DNA of 64,000 bases from Siphonodentalium dalli (taxonomy: Eukaryota > Mollusca > Scaphopoda > Gadilida > Siphonodentaliidae). Every line of letters begins with the position of its first letter. Position 1 is the first letter of the stretch. The stretch spans positions 24,304,991-24,368,990 of the forward strand of contig CP136061.1 of assembly GCA_032622095.1 (NCBI GenBank), in the 5' to 3' direction. The notes beneath the pieces were generated by a model, which made no database searches, was not told where the DNA came from, and worked only from the letters and a program-made list of their open reading frames with translations. A program made the translations under genes and the position numbers. Below are positions 36,716 to 48,311 of this stretch, piece after piece.

Positions 36716-36814
36716 CATCTCTTCTGGAAACACCATGTAAAACCATAATACAACGTGAGACCGCTCTATAACACGTGCCGCTAAGGGGACATAATTATGG
36801 TTGTCGCAGTCGGT

Positions 36815-37440
36815 CTGGTCAAGTGGTCTGCTAATGTGTTATGGTGATGAATTTTGAATTGATATGGTGCTGTTAGGGCAAACTGATGTTGTTAAGAAAA
36901 AGTACCGTTATGTTTTCTAAAGTTCTCATTTTAGCGGTGTTTGGACAATCTGAACATATCCAGGAAAAGCCATTATGTGTATCCAATATTCAAAACATAT
37001 ATATTGCGAAATATCTTAATACTGGTTAGTTTAAACATATTTATTTGTCTAAATTCAATAACTGTATAACACATATAGGAAATGATACATACATTTTTAT
37101 AGACAATGGGATTGGAGGACAAGTGCTGACTCACTTATGCGTACCGCCTCTCCTCTACTGGTTGTATCAGTTGTTGCAAATCGACTATAAGCAAGATGTT
37201 TTTCAAACACCAGCGCAGCCATTATTAAAATGATAAAAAAAATATATATGTTCTTGAATATTTCATATATAGACACTGATGTTTTCTCAAATCTCCCGGA
37301 TTAGCCAAACACCACAATGTTGACAACTTTAGAGATTATAACGGTACTGTTTTGTAAAAGCATCAGTTTGCCCTACCAACATCATAGCAAATATGCAGGA
37401 TCACCAACATCATATAAGATAAGCAGGACCACTTGACCAG
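36815..37440. mobile_element. Fold-back element (~625 bp)
   Basis: Left GGTCAAGTGGTCTGCTAATG and TAGGGCAAACTGATG recur inverted on the right as CATCAGTTTGCCCTA and GACCACTTGACCAG. GTACCGTTAT / ATAACGGTAC also pair. The inner 300 bp are unpaired and noncoding. Confidence 0.75.
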
Positions 37441-38044
37441 GGGTGTAAAATGTGAAAAATCAAAAAGTTTTGGAAATCCATCGTCAATAAGACGAAAATA
37501 AAAAGAGAAACAATAGATAGAATCAGAATCAGAATTTAATTAATCTCAAATCGTCGTACATGTTGACATAACAGAGATATATATAGATGTGGACATGCAT
37601 AATCATATTCATAGAGTGTTCTTATTTTAATATTGGTATCTCTCCATGCGATGACGAGTCACTGTTACTCTGGCTGTCTGGTTAATCTTTATGATGGTGA
37701 AGTGCAATGGCAGAGTTTAAAAACTAACATTGTGCTGAATGTTTTTATTGCTTGCTTGATTGATTTCTTCAATCGTTAACTATTACATGTTATATAATGA
37801 GTTATTCAATAACATTTAATTATTTATTTCTGTGGGATCAAAATATTTGGAAACTAAAAATTGCAATTTAATTAATTTTATTTGATTTGATTTTGATAAC
37901 TTCTGAACACATAAATACACTATCAAGCACATACACAATCAAACACATTACGAGAGGATAGTGGTTGGGCGCGAAGCCTCCCGGCTGGTCGAAAACATCG
38001 AGTGACCTAATCCTTCACCCCAAACACACATTACCGCAAATCTA
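37441..38044. other. No gene recognised
   Basis: AT-rich intronic sequence, nothing assigned. Confidence 0.45.
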
Positions 38045-38113
38045 ATCACTTATATATGCAAGGTGACCTATGGTCGACTCGGATATATAAGAGATTGCAT
38101 TGGCACAGGGTCT
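38045..38113. repeat. Solo copy of the 67-bp hairpin module
   Basis: CTTATATATGCAAGGTGACC, then the inverted half GGTCGACTCGGATATATAAG, and GCATTGGCACAGGG at its right end. It is a diverged single copy of the module found in pairs at 38.9, 41.6, 50.6 and 59.4 kb. Confidence 0.75.
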
Positions 38114-38385
38114 TTAATGTTGCGCTAGGGCAGCTCCTGTCGTGGAAGGGTAAAATATGTACCAGTTAGTTACAAGGATACTAAGAACTCTTTCAATTAT
38201 TTCGCATCACAGTTATTTGTGCATCTATGAAATCATTGTTGGCATGTGGTTTCTAACTATTTGTTCTGTTTGATGAAGAATGCCTGATCTAAACTAAGAC
38301 TTCATTCGAACATTAGTTAATGGGATGTCTGTAATCACGAATTCTCATTTCAAAGTTTGGCGTTTCATGCAAAAAGGCACAAAAA

Positions 38386-38756
38386 GGTATCATAGATCGT
38401 CACATTATTATGATATAATGTATCATAGATCGTCACATTATTATGATATAATGTGTGATAGATCGTCACATTATTATGATATAATGTATCATAGATCGTC
38501 ACATTATTATGATATAATGTGTGATAGATCGTCACATTATTATGATATAATGTATCATAGATCGTCACATTATTATGATATAATGTGTTATGATATAATG
38601 TGTTATGATATAATGTGTTATGATATAATGTGTTATGATATAATGTGTTATGATATAATGTGTTATGATATAATGTGTTATGATATAATGTGTTATGATA
38701 TAATGTGTTATGATATAATGTGTTATGATATAATGTGTTATGATATAATGTGTTGA
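38386..38756. repeat. Microsatellite/minisatellite with two unit sizes
   Basis: Six units of 33 bp (TATCATAGATCGTCACATTA plus TTATGATATAATG) change abruptly into about eleven units of 15 bp (TGTTATGATATAATG). The 15-bp unit is nearly the 3' end of the 33-bp unit. ORFs on both strands are artefacts of the multiple-of-3 units. Confidence 0.95.
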
Positions 38757-38825
38757 AATACAAAGTGGGTCTTTAAACTTATCATGCTGGCAAGCTTCCG
38801 GTAAATAATTCGCTCTGATGTGATT

Positions 38826-39223
38826 TTAACCCTTTAGCCAACAGAAGGGCCCTGTGCCAATGCATTCTCTTATATATGCGAGTCGACCATATGTCGCCTC
38901 GCATATATAAGAGAATGCATTGGCTTAACACAATAAAAATTATAAAATTGTTAAAGAATGTAAGAAAAATGGTAAAAAGTGTTAAAAAAAGATTTTTTTA
39001 GGCCAATGCATTCTCTTATATATGCGAGGCGACCTATGGTCGACTCGCATATATAAGAGAATTCATTGGCACAGGGTATAACTGTAACTATCACAATGTG
39101 GTCAAGGAGCCGGTTCCAATGATATCCATATTTGTATGGTTCTATTGAGACAGACCGAAGATAGTTTAGGCTGTTGAAGCTTTATTTGGCCGGTTTTGGC
39201 CGGTTTGTTGGGTAAAGGGTTAA
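38826..39223. mobile_element. TTAA-flanked MITE with two hairpin modules, copy 1
   Basis: TTAA stands at both ends (38826-38829, 39220-39223). The termini are TTAACCCTTTAGCCAACAGA on the left and, complemented, TTAACCCTTTACCCAACAAA on the right, which is piggyBac-like. Inside are two 67-bp hairpins (38857-38923 and 39003-39069), inverted relative to each other, and a unique segment with AATGATATCCATATTTGTAT. Copy 2 is at 50419-50817, in reverse and nearly identical. Confidence 0.8.
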
Positions 39224-39785
39224 AGCCCATAAATAAGTCACCATTTAAAGACCGTAACAGATGGTGTGCCAATTAGCTGGAAATCAGCAAAATGGTACAA
39301 TCGTCATCACACTTAAATATAATGACATTTTTGAGCCAAATAAATTAATTTCTAACACTATAAACGGACAGATGTAAGCATGGGGCATTAAATGAAATCT
39401 TGTTTTTGTGGGGTACGTTCTAAAACTATTTTCAAAATTCCAATAAACCGCTCCAGGATCCAGCTTCCATCTCAAAATCATGTCATCAGAACGAGGAGCA
39501 ATTTGTCTGCGAGAAATTGGGACCTTGGTCATCATCATATTTAGCCTCGAATCTTCTTTAATATGCCTAGCAGACATCCTCCCCTTTCTGTTGACATCCA
39601 TACATTTATGCACCACCTTCGTTATGTGGGGAAATTATATGACGGATAGGTTGTAAGCCATTAATTCTTTCACTCTACTTATGTTGACAAAGAGAAAGGC
39701 CGTAAGGTCCGTCAGCCAGTGCTCCATTCTGACTTGCTCTTGTCATTCCGGAGGGCTAGGTGTGATTTTCGTTGACTCGGGCAGA
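39224..39785. other. No gene recognised
   Basis: A 110-residue - strand ORF (39284-39616) has no recognisable domain or supporting splice sites. Confidence 0.4.
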
Positions 39786-39789
39786 TGTG

Positions 39790-39933
39790 TTACATTGTCA
39801 GGCACCCACTTACCTGTATTGGTTAACCTATAAAACAGATGTTTTGCATTGTCAGGCACCCACTTACCTGTATTGGTTAACCTATAAACCAGATGATTTA
39901 CATTGTCAGGCACCCACTTACCTGTATTGGTTA
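39790..39933. repeat. ~54-bp tandem repeat, three units, last one interrupted
   Basis: CATTGTCAGGCACCCACTTA plus CCTGTATTGGTTAACCTATA repeats twice. The third copy is cut after TTGGTTA by the element starting at 39934, and its remainder (ACCTATAAAACA) reappears at 41313. Confidence 0.9.
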
Positions 39934-41309
39934 GGGTGGATACACACATGCATGTAAATCACATGATGTAATCTCTGTAAATATCGTGTATTTGGCGGTT
40001 TACGTGGATCATACACACCGTGTAATATGTGTCCACTGACAATCCAATCATTGCGACCGTGTTTGACCACAGTGAGTTAAACTCTGAACCGCTGAAGAGC
40101 CGTTGACTGGGACGAAGTCGCCAGGCCGCTTAAAATAATTATTCGCGCGATAACTCAAATGGTCGACGTTCTGTTTAAATCATTGTCAGTCTTCTGTTGA
40201 TGTTAATACCAGTGATTGCCTCTTCCCCAACGCAGGGGGCTATGACCCCCAACATGCACGGGGAGCTATATTATCCCAGAAGCTACCGAATTCACCATTG
40301 CATATTTCCTCGACGGGGGTGTGCATGCAGCACCATGAGTCCTGACACCCTGCTTTATAAATATCGTAGTCATGTCTGTCGTGTCTGTTTTCTACGAGTG
40401 ATTAATCTAATATGCAGCAATTTATGCTATTCATATAATTATGAACATATTATACAGCTTTAAATTTGAATGCATGGTGTTACTGTTTGTCTTCATTCGG
40501 CGAAAGGGTTGCCTAGCTACGAGTTCCCAACTACGTCACCTTTCCTCGCTTGTGTTATACAGTTATACATGTATACGAAAAATTTACAACAATGGAATAT
40601 TTAAGTAAAACATTATATTGTAATTCTTGCCCAGATAATCCCGGCTGATATATTCAATTAACTCCCTTAGTTATTGGAAGCTTTCGAGAACCAGCCCCTC
40701 CCCCAATCATGGATTATGGTCGAAAATGTTATAATTCAAGCCTGTGACAGTTAGGATATTGTTCAACCTTTGGCTTGAGAAACACATATATATATGGGGG
40801 GGGGGTGGTCACTCTTTTTAATTTCAACGCTGTACCTGCATTATTTTTTGGCGCTATAATGAATATTTGCAATCACAATTGAATTACTGTTATCACATGA
40901 GCTCGCTCTCAAATTATCAGAGAAATCTCAACAAGCCGGTATACTCCTATAAAATAATTCTGCATATTTTATTTTTGTTTTGGATGACCCTGTTTCTAAG
41001 AAATGACGTATAAAATCAAGTATAAAATCGACCGGCTCTAATCCACTTTTCGAAATGAATTATAACTCGTGAAAAACAGCAACATATATCAGTCAAGAAT
41101 TACTCATTTCGGCATCCATGAAAGATTAAGACATGTTTATGACTGGCCTGAAATTTCTTGATGGCAGTTTGTTTGATAATGGCTAATAACTACTCACTGG
41201 TGAAATTGACCTCTCGCGCGCAGGTGATTAATTTTGTCAATTATTGGTGTGGCCATGTAAAATACATGTATTTTACATACAGACATTACATGCATGTGTG
41301 TATCCACCC
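39934..41309. mobile_element. PIF/Harbinger-type non-autonomous element (1376 bp)
   Basis: The terminal inverted repeats are GGGTGGATACACACATGCAT (left, 39934) and its complement at the right end (41309). TTA flanks both sides (39931-39933, 41310-41312), the 3-bp TWA duplication typical of PIF/Harbinger (known). The interrupted tandem repeat shows the empty site. I see no transposase; ORFs inside are short (88 residues at most). Confidence 0.8.
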
Positions 41310-41595
41310 TTAACCTATAAAACAATTATTTTCCCGTAGTTAGCAGATAGTTATTCCCGCGCAGTAACAAATCAGGTGAATTGCAATTTTCCGCTACCAG
41401 ACAATTATCTCTTTTTGGCAATAATTTTACCAACCAACCGATACATTCATGTTAGGAGCTTAGCAATAATAAAACATATCTACGTTTTAAGTACAAGATA
41501 TTCGGTATTTATCAGACCAAGTTGCAGACGATCCGCGGAATTTCACATAATCGTGAATTCCCAGGACATACTTTACCTACAGCATTTACAGATAT

Positions 41596-42053
41596 GTGAC
41601 CCGCCATATCAAATCCAGTCGTAAGTCGGGATTTTTTTTACCCTGTGCCAATGCATTCTCTTATATATCCGAGTCGACCATAGGTCGCCTCGCATATATA
41701 AGAGAATGCATTGGCCTAACAATTTTTTACAATTTTAATATTTTTTTCTTGTATTCTTTAACAATTTTATAATTTCACCCATACAGAGCCCCAGACAAAC
41801 ATGAGCAGACGACACTCTTATATATGCTTATATATATGTGTGGGGCTCCCTGCAGGGTAATGGATGTTTTTTATGTTATGTCCTAAAAATTGTAAGAAAC
41901 ATTTATTTAAAAAAAATGATAAAAAATTGTTAGGCCAATGCATTCTCTTATATATGCGAGGCGACCTATGGTCGACTCGAATATATAAGAGAATGCATTG
42001 GCACAGGGTAAAAAAAATCCCGACTTACGACTGGATTTGATATTGCGGGTCAC
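41596..42053. mobile_element. MITE family H with two hairpin modules, copy 1
   Basis: The termini GTGACCCGCCATATCAAATC are inverted at the right end (GATTTGATATTGCGGGTCAC-like). Then come AGTCGTAAGTCGGG and two 67-bp hairpins (41648-41714 and 41935-42001). The centre has AGAGCCCCAGACAAACATGA and ATGTGTGGGGCTCC, a further hairpin. TA or ATAT flanks the element. Copy 2 is at 59374-59833. Confidence 0.8.
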
Positions 42054-42327
42054 ATATAAGATTTTGGAAGTATACTGAACTCATCAATTGTTCCAGTGAT
42101 TTGATATGCCCATCTTGTCCTATTATTTAGAGATAATCAATATTATGTTCAAAATATCCAAATCTAATGTAAACAAATACAAAATTCCGGCGCAAATTCC
42201 GGCCACGGAAATACACGGGGTTGATGATTCAGCTGAATGAGAACAGTATTAGTCGTTCTGGTTTAAGTGGATTGCTTCCGGTAAACAGCCTATAGTTCAT
42301 ATTGCCAATTCATGGAATTATAAAATA

Positions 42328-42621
42328 CTAGCTGATAGGCCAGACTTCGTCCGGGCTATTTAGGGATTTCGTTGTGATCGCCTCCGTCTGTATTAGGAGA
42401 AGGAAAAAAACTATTGTTCGATCGGTCCAGAAACATGACTATATGAGAGTATATGAGCGATGTGAAGGACACGATCGCATGTGAAATTGAACTCGCCCAT
42501 ATTGTTCCCGGGATCAAAGTAGGACTACATACCAAATTCGAGTCTGATCGGTCGAGCAGTTTTCGAGTCTATAACACATACATACACACAGACAGACAGA
42601 CGTTCCAAAATATTTAATAGA
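42328..42621 (+). repeat. Dispersed retroposon-like element, short form
   Basis: The head CTAGCTGATAGGCCAGACTT leads to CGTCCGGGCTATTT. The tail has GATCGGTCGAGCAGTTTTCG, CATACA repeats, ACAGACAGACAG and TTCCAAAATATTTAATAGAC. It shares head and tail style with the 122-bp and 130-bp core elements but lacks tandem core units. Confidence 0.7.
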
Positions 42622-43290
42622 CTAGCTGGTGTACCCGGTATGGCCGGGTGAAGAATACATAATTTATTAGTGACCATTCATGTAATTTTAAATAATTATT
42701 AGTCATCTGGGGTAAACATCACCTATTGCATGACTCACAAGATAAAATTATATCTCGTCAGCGCATGCGTGAAGCTGGCGTTGCACGGGATCGGCGACCC
42801 GATAAAATTCGTATCCGGGGCAAGATACATTCACATACCAAATTTCAAGTCGATAGCTCCACCCGTTTCCGAGATCTCGTCTGCGCATGCGCGAAGCTGT
42901 CGTCGCACGGGCTCGGCGACCCGATAAAATTCGTATCCGGGGCAAGATATATTCACATAGCAAATTTCAAGTCGATAGCTCCACCCGTTTCCGAGATCTC
43001 GTCTGCGCATGCGCGAAGCTGGCGTCGCACGGGCTCGGCGACCCGATAAAATTCCTACCCGGGGCAAGATACATTCACATACCAAATTTCAAGTCGATAG
43101 CTCCACCCGTTTCCGAGATCTCGTCTGCGCATGCGCTGCACGGGCGTCGCACGGGTTCGCCAATACGACGACGACCACGCCTGGTCAAACTACACACACG
43201 TACCAAGTTTCGTCCCGATCGGTCGAGAATCGTAGATTTGTATTAATGACAGACAAACATACATACAAACAGACAGAGGTCTTCAAAATA
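42622..43290 (+). repeat. Dispersed element with 122-bp tandem core, copy 2 (complete)
   Basis: Directly abuts the previous element. The head CTAGCTGGTGTACCCGGTAT is followed by about 3.5 core units (GCGAAGCT recurs at 42891 and 43013, period 122), then the tail TACCAAGTTTCGTCCCGATC and CATACATACA repeats. The same array lies inverted at 16435-16870. ORFs running through it, in both strands, are by-products. Confidence 0.85.
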
Positions 43291-43384
43291 CATATGAGAT
43301 AGCATTGCTATTAACTATATATGACCTGTTTCTGTTCAAAACACATCAAAATAAGACTCAATAGCAGAAATGGAGAAAAAAAAT

Positions 43385-43495
43385 TGGCACATGGAACAAA
43401 TTGTTTTTCGGACCTGAGAGGCACCCACCCACCCCATCATACGTGCCTGGAAAAAATTTCCGACCCCCCCCCCCCCTGAATGCTGGGAAAATTGT
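43385..43495. repeat. Dispersed repeat E, copy 2 (reverse)
   Basis: CACCCACCCACCCCATCATA, then GTGCCTGGAAAAAATTTCC and a run of 13 C. It corresponds to 25930-25990 in reverse orientation. Confidence 0.65.
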
Positions 43496-43787
43496 CAACA
43501 CGTCATTGACCTCTGATCTATGAAGTTATCTGTTATGCCATAAATCAATGAAATCGCGCATAAGCTGTGCCACCCACCAATGGAATAGAGGGAATCCATT
43601 CATTACATACGTACACTAATTTAATAGAGACATCTAGAGGCGTACATCCGATAGGACTTTCGTCGGCTTTTCAAAGACACTGCTCACAATATAGATACAA
43701 TTTGCCCGCCAGTAGCTGTTGTGTAACGATTGTCATATTTTCGACTAAGGCCTGTTGTGAGATTCAAATCGGTAATAAATGTTTCAG

Positions 43788-44703
43788 GTCGAATCCCACC
43801 CATGCCACATGACTCCATGTGGTAACAACGCGATCTGCGCACCTACCGAGTTGCCACAACCAAGATACCGATGCATTCCTTTCAAAGGTGTGGCAACTAC
43901 AACCGCGACATCAACTCCAACCACGACTACATCCACGACTACAACCACGACAACGACGACAACAACAACAACAACCACGACAACGACTCAAAGCACGACT
44001 ACAACCGCGACAACGACTTCAACCACGACTACAATCACAACTACAAACGCGACAACGGCTCAAACCGCGAATACAGCCGCGACATCAACTCCAACCGCGA
44101 ATACAGCCGCGACAACGATTCCAACCGCGGCTGCAACCGCGACAACGACGACAACAACAACAACCGGGACAACGACTCCAACCACGACCACAACCACGAC
44201 TGCGACAACAACAAAAACGACGACGACCTCAACAACGACCACAACAAAAATGACAACAACAACGTCAACAACAACATCAACGACAACAACGACGACAACA
44301 ACAACACCAACGGCAAGAACGACAAAAACAACACCAACGACCACGACAACAACGACCACGACCGCAACAACAACGACTACAAAAATGACAACAACAACGT
44401 CAACAGCAACAACAACGACCACGGTAACAACAAAAAAAACAAAATCGACCACGACCACAACAACGACCACGACAACAACAACGGCCACGATAACAGCAAT
44501 GACAACAACTACAACAAAAACGACGACGACCACCACAACGACCACGACAACAGCAACAAAAATGACAACAGCAACAACGTCAGCAACAACAACGACAACA
44601 ATAGCAACAACAACAACAAAAACATCAACAACGACACTAATGACAACAAAAACGACAACAACAATAATGACACATACAACAACTACAACGACAAATCCAG
44701 ATG
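43788..44703 (+). CDS. Lectin-like gene exon 2: EGF-like module and mucin-like stalk
   Basis: The acceptor AATGTTTCAG precedes 43788 in phase 0. The exon starts VESHPCHMTPCGNNAICAPT and reaches YRCIPFKG: four cysteines in the spacing of the first part of an EGF-like domain; the last two cysteines of a full EGF are absent. About 270 residues follow that are almost only threonine with some A, S, P and K, a mucin-like, probably O-glycosylated stalk (inference). The exon ends NPD at GATG|GTAAAT, a phase-1 donor, which fits the acceptor at 48802. All six frames are open in this ACN repeat, so the frame is fixed by the EGF part and the splice phases. Confidence 0.75.
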
Positions 44704-45298
44704 GTAAATACTCTATTAAAGGCGCACCGGTATTGTGCGTTTATTTTAGTCAACTCTGCTTGATGAGCCAGTACCCAGGTACTATGCCGTCTGGAAGAGA
44801 GAAAATCAACTAATATTGCTGATACTTGTAACCAAATTTATCTTACCTTTCGGAAGAAAACACATCTGAAATACGCAAAATTGTAGATGATGTATATATG
44901 ATCATAACACAAGTTATGAATAGGCGCGTGCTGCATATCAATTGGCATCGCGCCAACAAAATGACCGCGCCGCGTCTTTACATTGATTTAGGCGGATTAA
45001 TACTATTTCGAAAATCCGCGCATGACACCAACACCAGACAATGCAAAATGATTGCTTTGTTCATTAAAGTTAATTCTTGTTCAACTTCGTTGCACTAACG
45101 AAACAAGACGCAAAAAAAAGAGACAACTTGGGGACTAGATTTGCCGTCGCCAGCCCCAGAGAGCAACGCTGTCGTATACGGTTGTGAAGCGTCTCAGTAT
45201 GCGCTCTAAATGTATGCATTTTGCAGCTTTTTTTTGAGGATTTTGATTTGTTAAAAAGGCATAAAGCTCTAGTTTTTTCATGTGACAAACACGATCCT
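44704..45298. other. Lectin intron 2, proximal part
   Basis: No exon-like stretch seen between the donor at 44704 and the fold-back at 45299. Confidence 0.45.
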
Positions 45299-45433
45299 AA
45301 ACTCGTTATGTTGGAATATAAAATTTTATGAAACTCGTTTTATAAATTTGATTCACAACTCGTCTACGACTCGTTGAATCAAATTTATCAAACTCGTTTC
45401 ATAAAATCTTATATCCCCACATAACTCGTTTGG
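45299..45433. mobile_element. Short palindromic element (~135 bp)
   Basis: AAACTCGTTATGTTGGAATA pairs with the right end ATAACTCGTTT, and ATAAATTTGATTCA with TGAATCAAATTTAT. ACTCGTT recurs six times with alternating orientation. Noncoding. Confidence 0.75.
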
Positions 45434-45619
45434 AGATCCTCTATGTATATGCCCATTAAGTAATGTGGACGAATGTATTGCTGATAAACGGACGGCAAAG
45501 ATTCCACCAATCGAGCCATTACAAATAAATCATAGGTGGAATAATGATGTTGTCTGTCTGCTTATAATGTAAATATAAACATGTATAAGAATATATAAAT
45601 TGAGCTAGTTTGTGTTCTA

Positions 45620-45710
45620 AATGCCCTATCACTAACTCGCGGCCATTTTGGATCTACCAGGTCCGGTTCCGTGGTTTTACTTAACTTTCCATATATGGAA
45701 GTCATGAGCG
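45620..45710. repeat. Solo arm of fold-back family I
   Basis: CCCTATCACTAACTCGCGGC, GGTCCGGTTCCGTGG and CCATATATGGAAGTCATGA match one arm of the palindrome at 52625-52885. Confidence 0.75.
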
Positions 45711-46065
45711 ATTACTGTGACACAATATTTAAAAACCATCAACCATTGGATACTATAACCTCATTTATTTTACTTTTATGCATGGATACTTTTTTAAATT
45801 GCACTGTTTTCCGGTACCAAGAACTTCTGTTAAAAAAATTGTTTTTCAAAAGTTCAGTTCATATATCCATGATATCATATCTGAAGATGAGAGGAGACTT
45901 AATTTTTCTTGAGTCGTGAAACTTAATGATTATTTTCAATTAGACAGACACCTACTGATAAATATTTGTAATCTGCGAATGTTCATGTCATGTCTGTTGA
46001 TCAATGACAAATTAGGCTGCGATTTGTTCTGGATCATGGATTGATAACCAAGTGACCACCATATC
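45711..46065 (+). repeat. Dispersed repeat G, copy 2
   Basis: Same word order as 10970-11345 (GATTACTGTGACACAATATT, CCGGTACCAA, ATATCTGAAGAT, CATGTCATGT). Diverged. Confidence 0.6.
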
Positions 46066-47079
46066 TCTTAACACTATGACCTAATTCCAGTTGATTGCTA
46101 CCTACTTGAGTGGACCACACTGCATATTAACATTTGTTTTCATTGGGCTGGAATACTTTGTGACTGTTCTATTCTTCAATATAATGTTTGGGGGTATGAT
46201 ACTATATTATGCAATTAAACATTTAACTCAACATTAAGATACAAATGAAGCCTCCTGTCATAGAGCCAATACAATACGATATTTGGCGATATGTGTTTTG
46301 TGTGAAATTATTAATTATTCTGGCATTTCTTGGTACCGAAAGGGACAAAAAGAAAATGATATTTTCAACCTCTCAATTGTATTAAAATCCATTGTTGTCT
46401 CTTAATAATTGCTCAGATACTGTACACAATGAAGATTTCATTTGATTTGCACCCCTTGAGTCAGAATTTAAATGGTCTTTAAGACACATATTGGTGTAGG
46501 ACAACCTACATGTATACATACACATAAACAGGAATACATCCTATATATGTGATATACATGTAACAAGTAACAGATTAACAAAAGTTGTAAAGATGCAGAA
46601 TATCAAATTATTTGATTTATTACTGGACATAGGTCACCTGCGGGAGGATGTGATGTACCATATGGTACATTACCACTTCCGTAGTTGACAAATGCCCAAC
46701 GTGTGTATGGCGTTTATACAGGATATGAGACTGTAAAGGAGTTGTCCGCACTAACCGGTGACCAAAAACCATCGGGGATAGCATAAGAAAACATTCCTAA
46801 GACCATTTATTTCCATTTTGGTCCCCAATGGATTCAAGCCACATGAGAGACCGGAACAAACCCATACGCTTCCTACCATCACAAACCACTGGATTAAAAA
46901 TATATTATATTTGATTTAACAAATGAAATGCATACGGTCAGTTGAAATTAAAGTCACGATAGGTGACAGTGAGCTAAACAGCAAGTATTACACTTGAGGT
47001 TAAAACACTGGATAATATATCGAATAAAAAAGTTTCCAACATACTGTTGGAAATTTAAACCTGACTGGCCTAAATGTTA
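46066..47079. other. No exon recognised (lectin intron 2)
   Basis: AT-rich, nothing assigned. The array of ATGTAA-type repeats starts to appear around 47040. Confidence 0.45.
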
Positions 47080-48145
47080 TGGCTGGAAATTCAAACCTGT
47101 CAGCCCTACATGTAATGGATGCAAATTCAAACCCGACAGCGCTACATGTAATGGCTGCAAATTCAAACATAACAGCCCTACATGTAACGTGACACCCCTA
47201 CATGTAATTCAAACCTGACCGCCCTGCTTGTAATTCAAACCTGACAGCCCTGCATGTAATTCAAACTTGACAGCCCTATATGTAATCAAAACTGACTGCC
47301 CTACATGTAACCTGATAGCACACAATATAACCTGGCAGTCACACATGTAATTGTAACCTGATAGCTATATATGTAATGGTAACCTGACCGCCCTACATGT
47401 AACACGACAACCATACGTGTAACCTGACAGCCCTGCGTGTAACCTGGCAGCCATATGTGTAACCTGACAGCCATATATGTAACATAACAGTGATAAATGT
47501 AACCTACAGCCTTACATGTAACCTTACAACCCTACATAAACATAACATCCTAGACGTAACCTGGCAGCCCTACATGTAACCTGACAGCCCTACATGTAAC
47601 CTTCATGACAGCCATAAATGTAACCTACAGCCTTACATGTAACACTGCAACCCTACATAAAACCTAACATCATACACGTAACCTGACAGCCCTACATGTA
47701 CCCTAACATCCTACATGTAACTGACAGCCATACATGTAACCTAACATCCCACATGTAACTGACAGCCCTACATGTAACATGACAGCCCTATATGTAACCT
47801 TGACAGTCCGACATGTAACCTGACAGCCCTACATGTAACATGACAGCCCTACATGTAACATGACAGCCCTACATATAACCTAACAGCCCTACATGTAACA
47901 TAACAGCCCTACATGTAACATGACAGCCATACATGCAACCTGACAGCCCTACATGTAACATGACAGCCCTACATGTAACATGACAGCCCTACATGTAACA
48001 TGACAGCCATACATGCAACCTGACAGCCATATATGTAACATGACAGCCCTAAGTGTAACCTGACATCCCTACATGTAGCCTTGACAGTCCGACATGTAAC
48101 ATGACAGCCATACATGTAACCTGACAGCCCTACATGTAATGGCTG
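47080..48145. repeat. ~20-bp minisatellite in lectin intron 2
   Basis: About 50 units of CCCTACATGTAACCTGACAG with many single-base and length variants. Homogeneity rises from left to right and is highest around 47780-48010. The short ORFs within are artefacts. Confidence 0.9.
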
Positions 48146-48311
48146 GACATTTGGCGGCAAGTAGGTAAATATTCCACATTTGGTCCAAAAATAAAAAAGT
48201 CATGTTAAATACTGGTTTGAAATATAAACTACCAGAATAATTTCAACTCACTTTTTGGATGAAATTTCCAAGTGGTGTTGTGTCAGATCTGATTTATACG
48301 AGTGTTTATTT

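Noticed and set aside
38325-38763. 143- and 132-residue ORFs (YDIMC and LYHNT repeats)
   Set aside because: Both are artefacts of 33-bp and 15-bp tandem units.
39934-41309. Autonomous DNA transposon
   Set aside because: The ends and duplication are clear, but no transposase-like ORF was found inside, so only a non-autonomous element is claimed.
42726-43302. Several overlapping ORFs of 65-119 residues on both strands
   Set aside because: They come from the 122-bp GC-rich tandem core. The same readings recur unit by unit and at 16435-16870.
43784-44707. Asn/Asp-rich, Gln/Arg-rich and poly-Val ORFs in the threonine exon
   Set aside because: They are alternative frames of ACN repeats. Splice phase and EGF cysteines fix the Thr frame.
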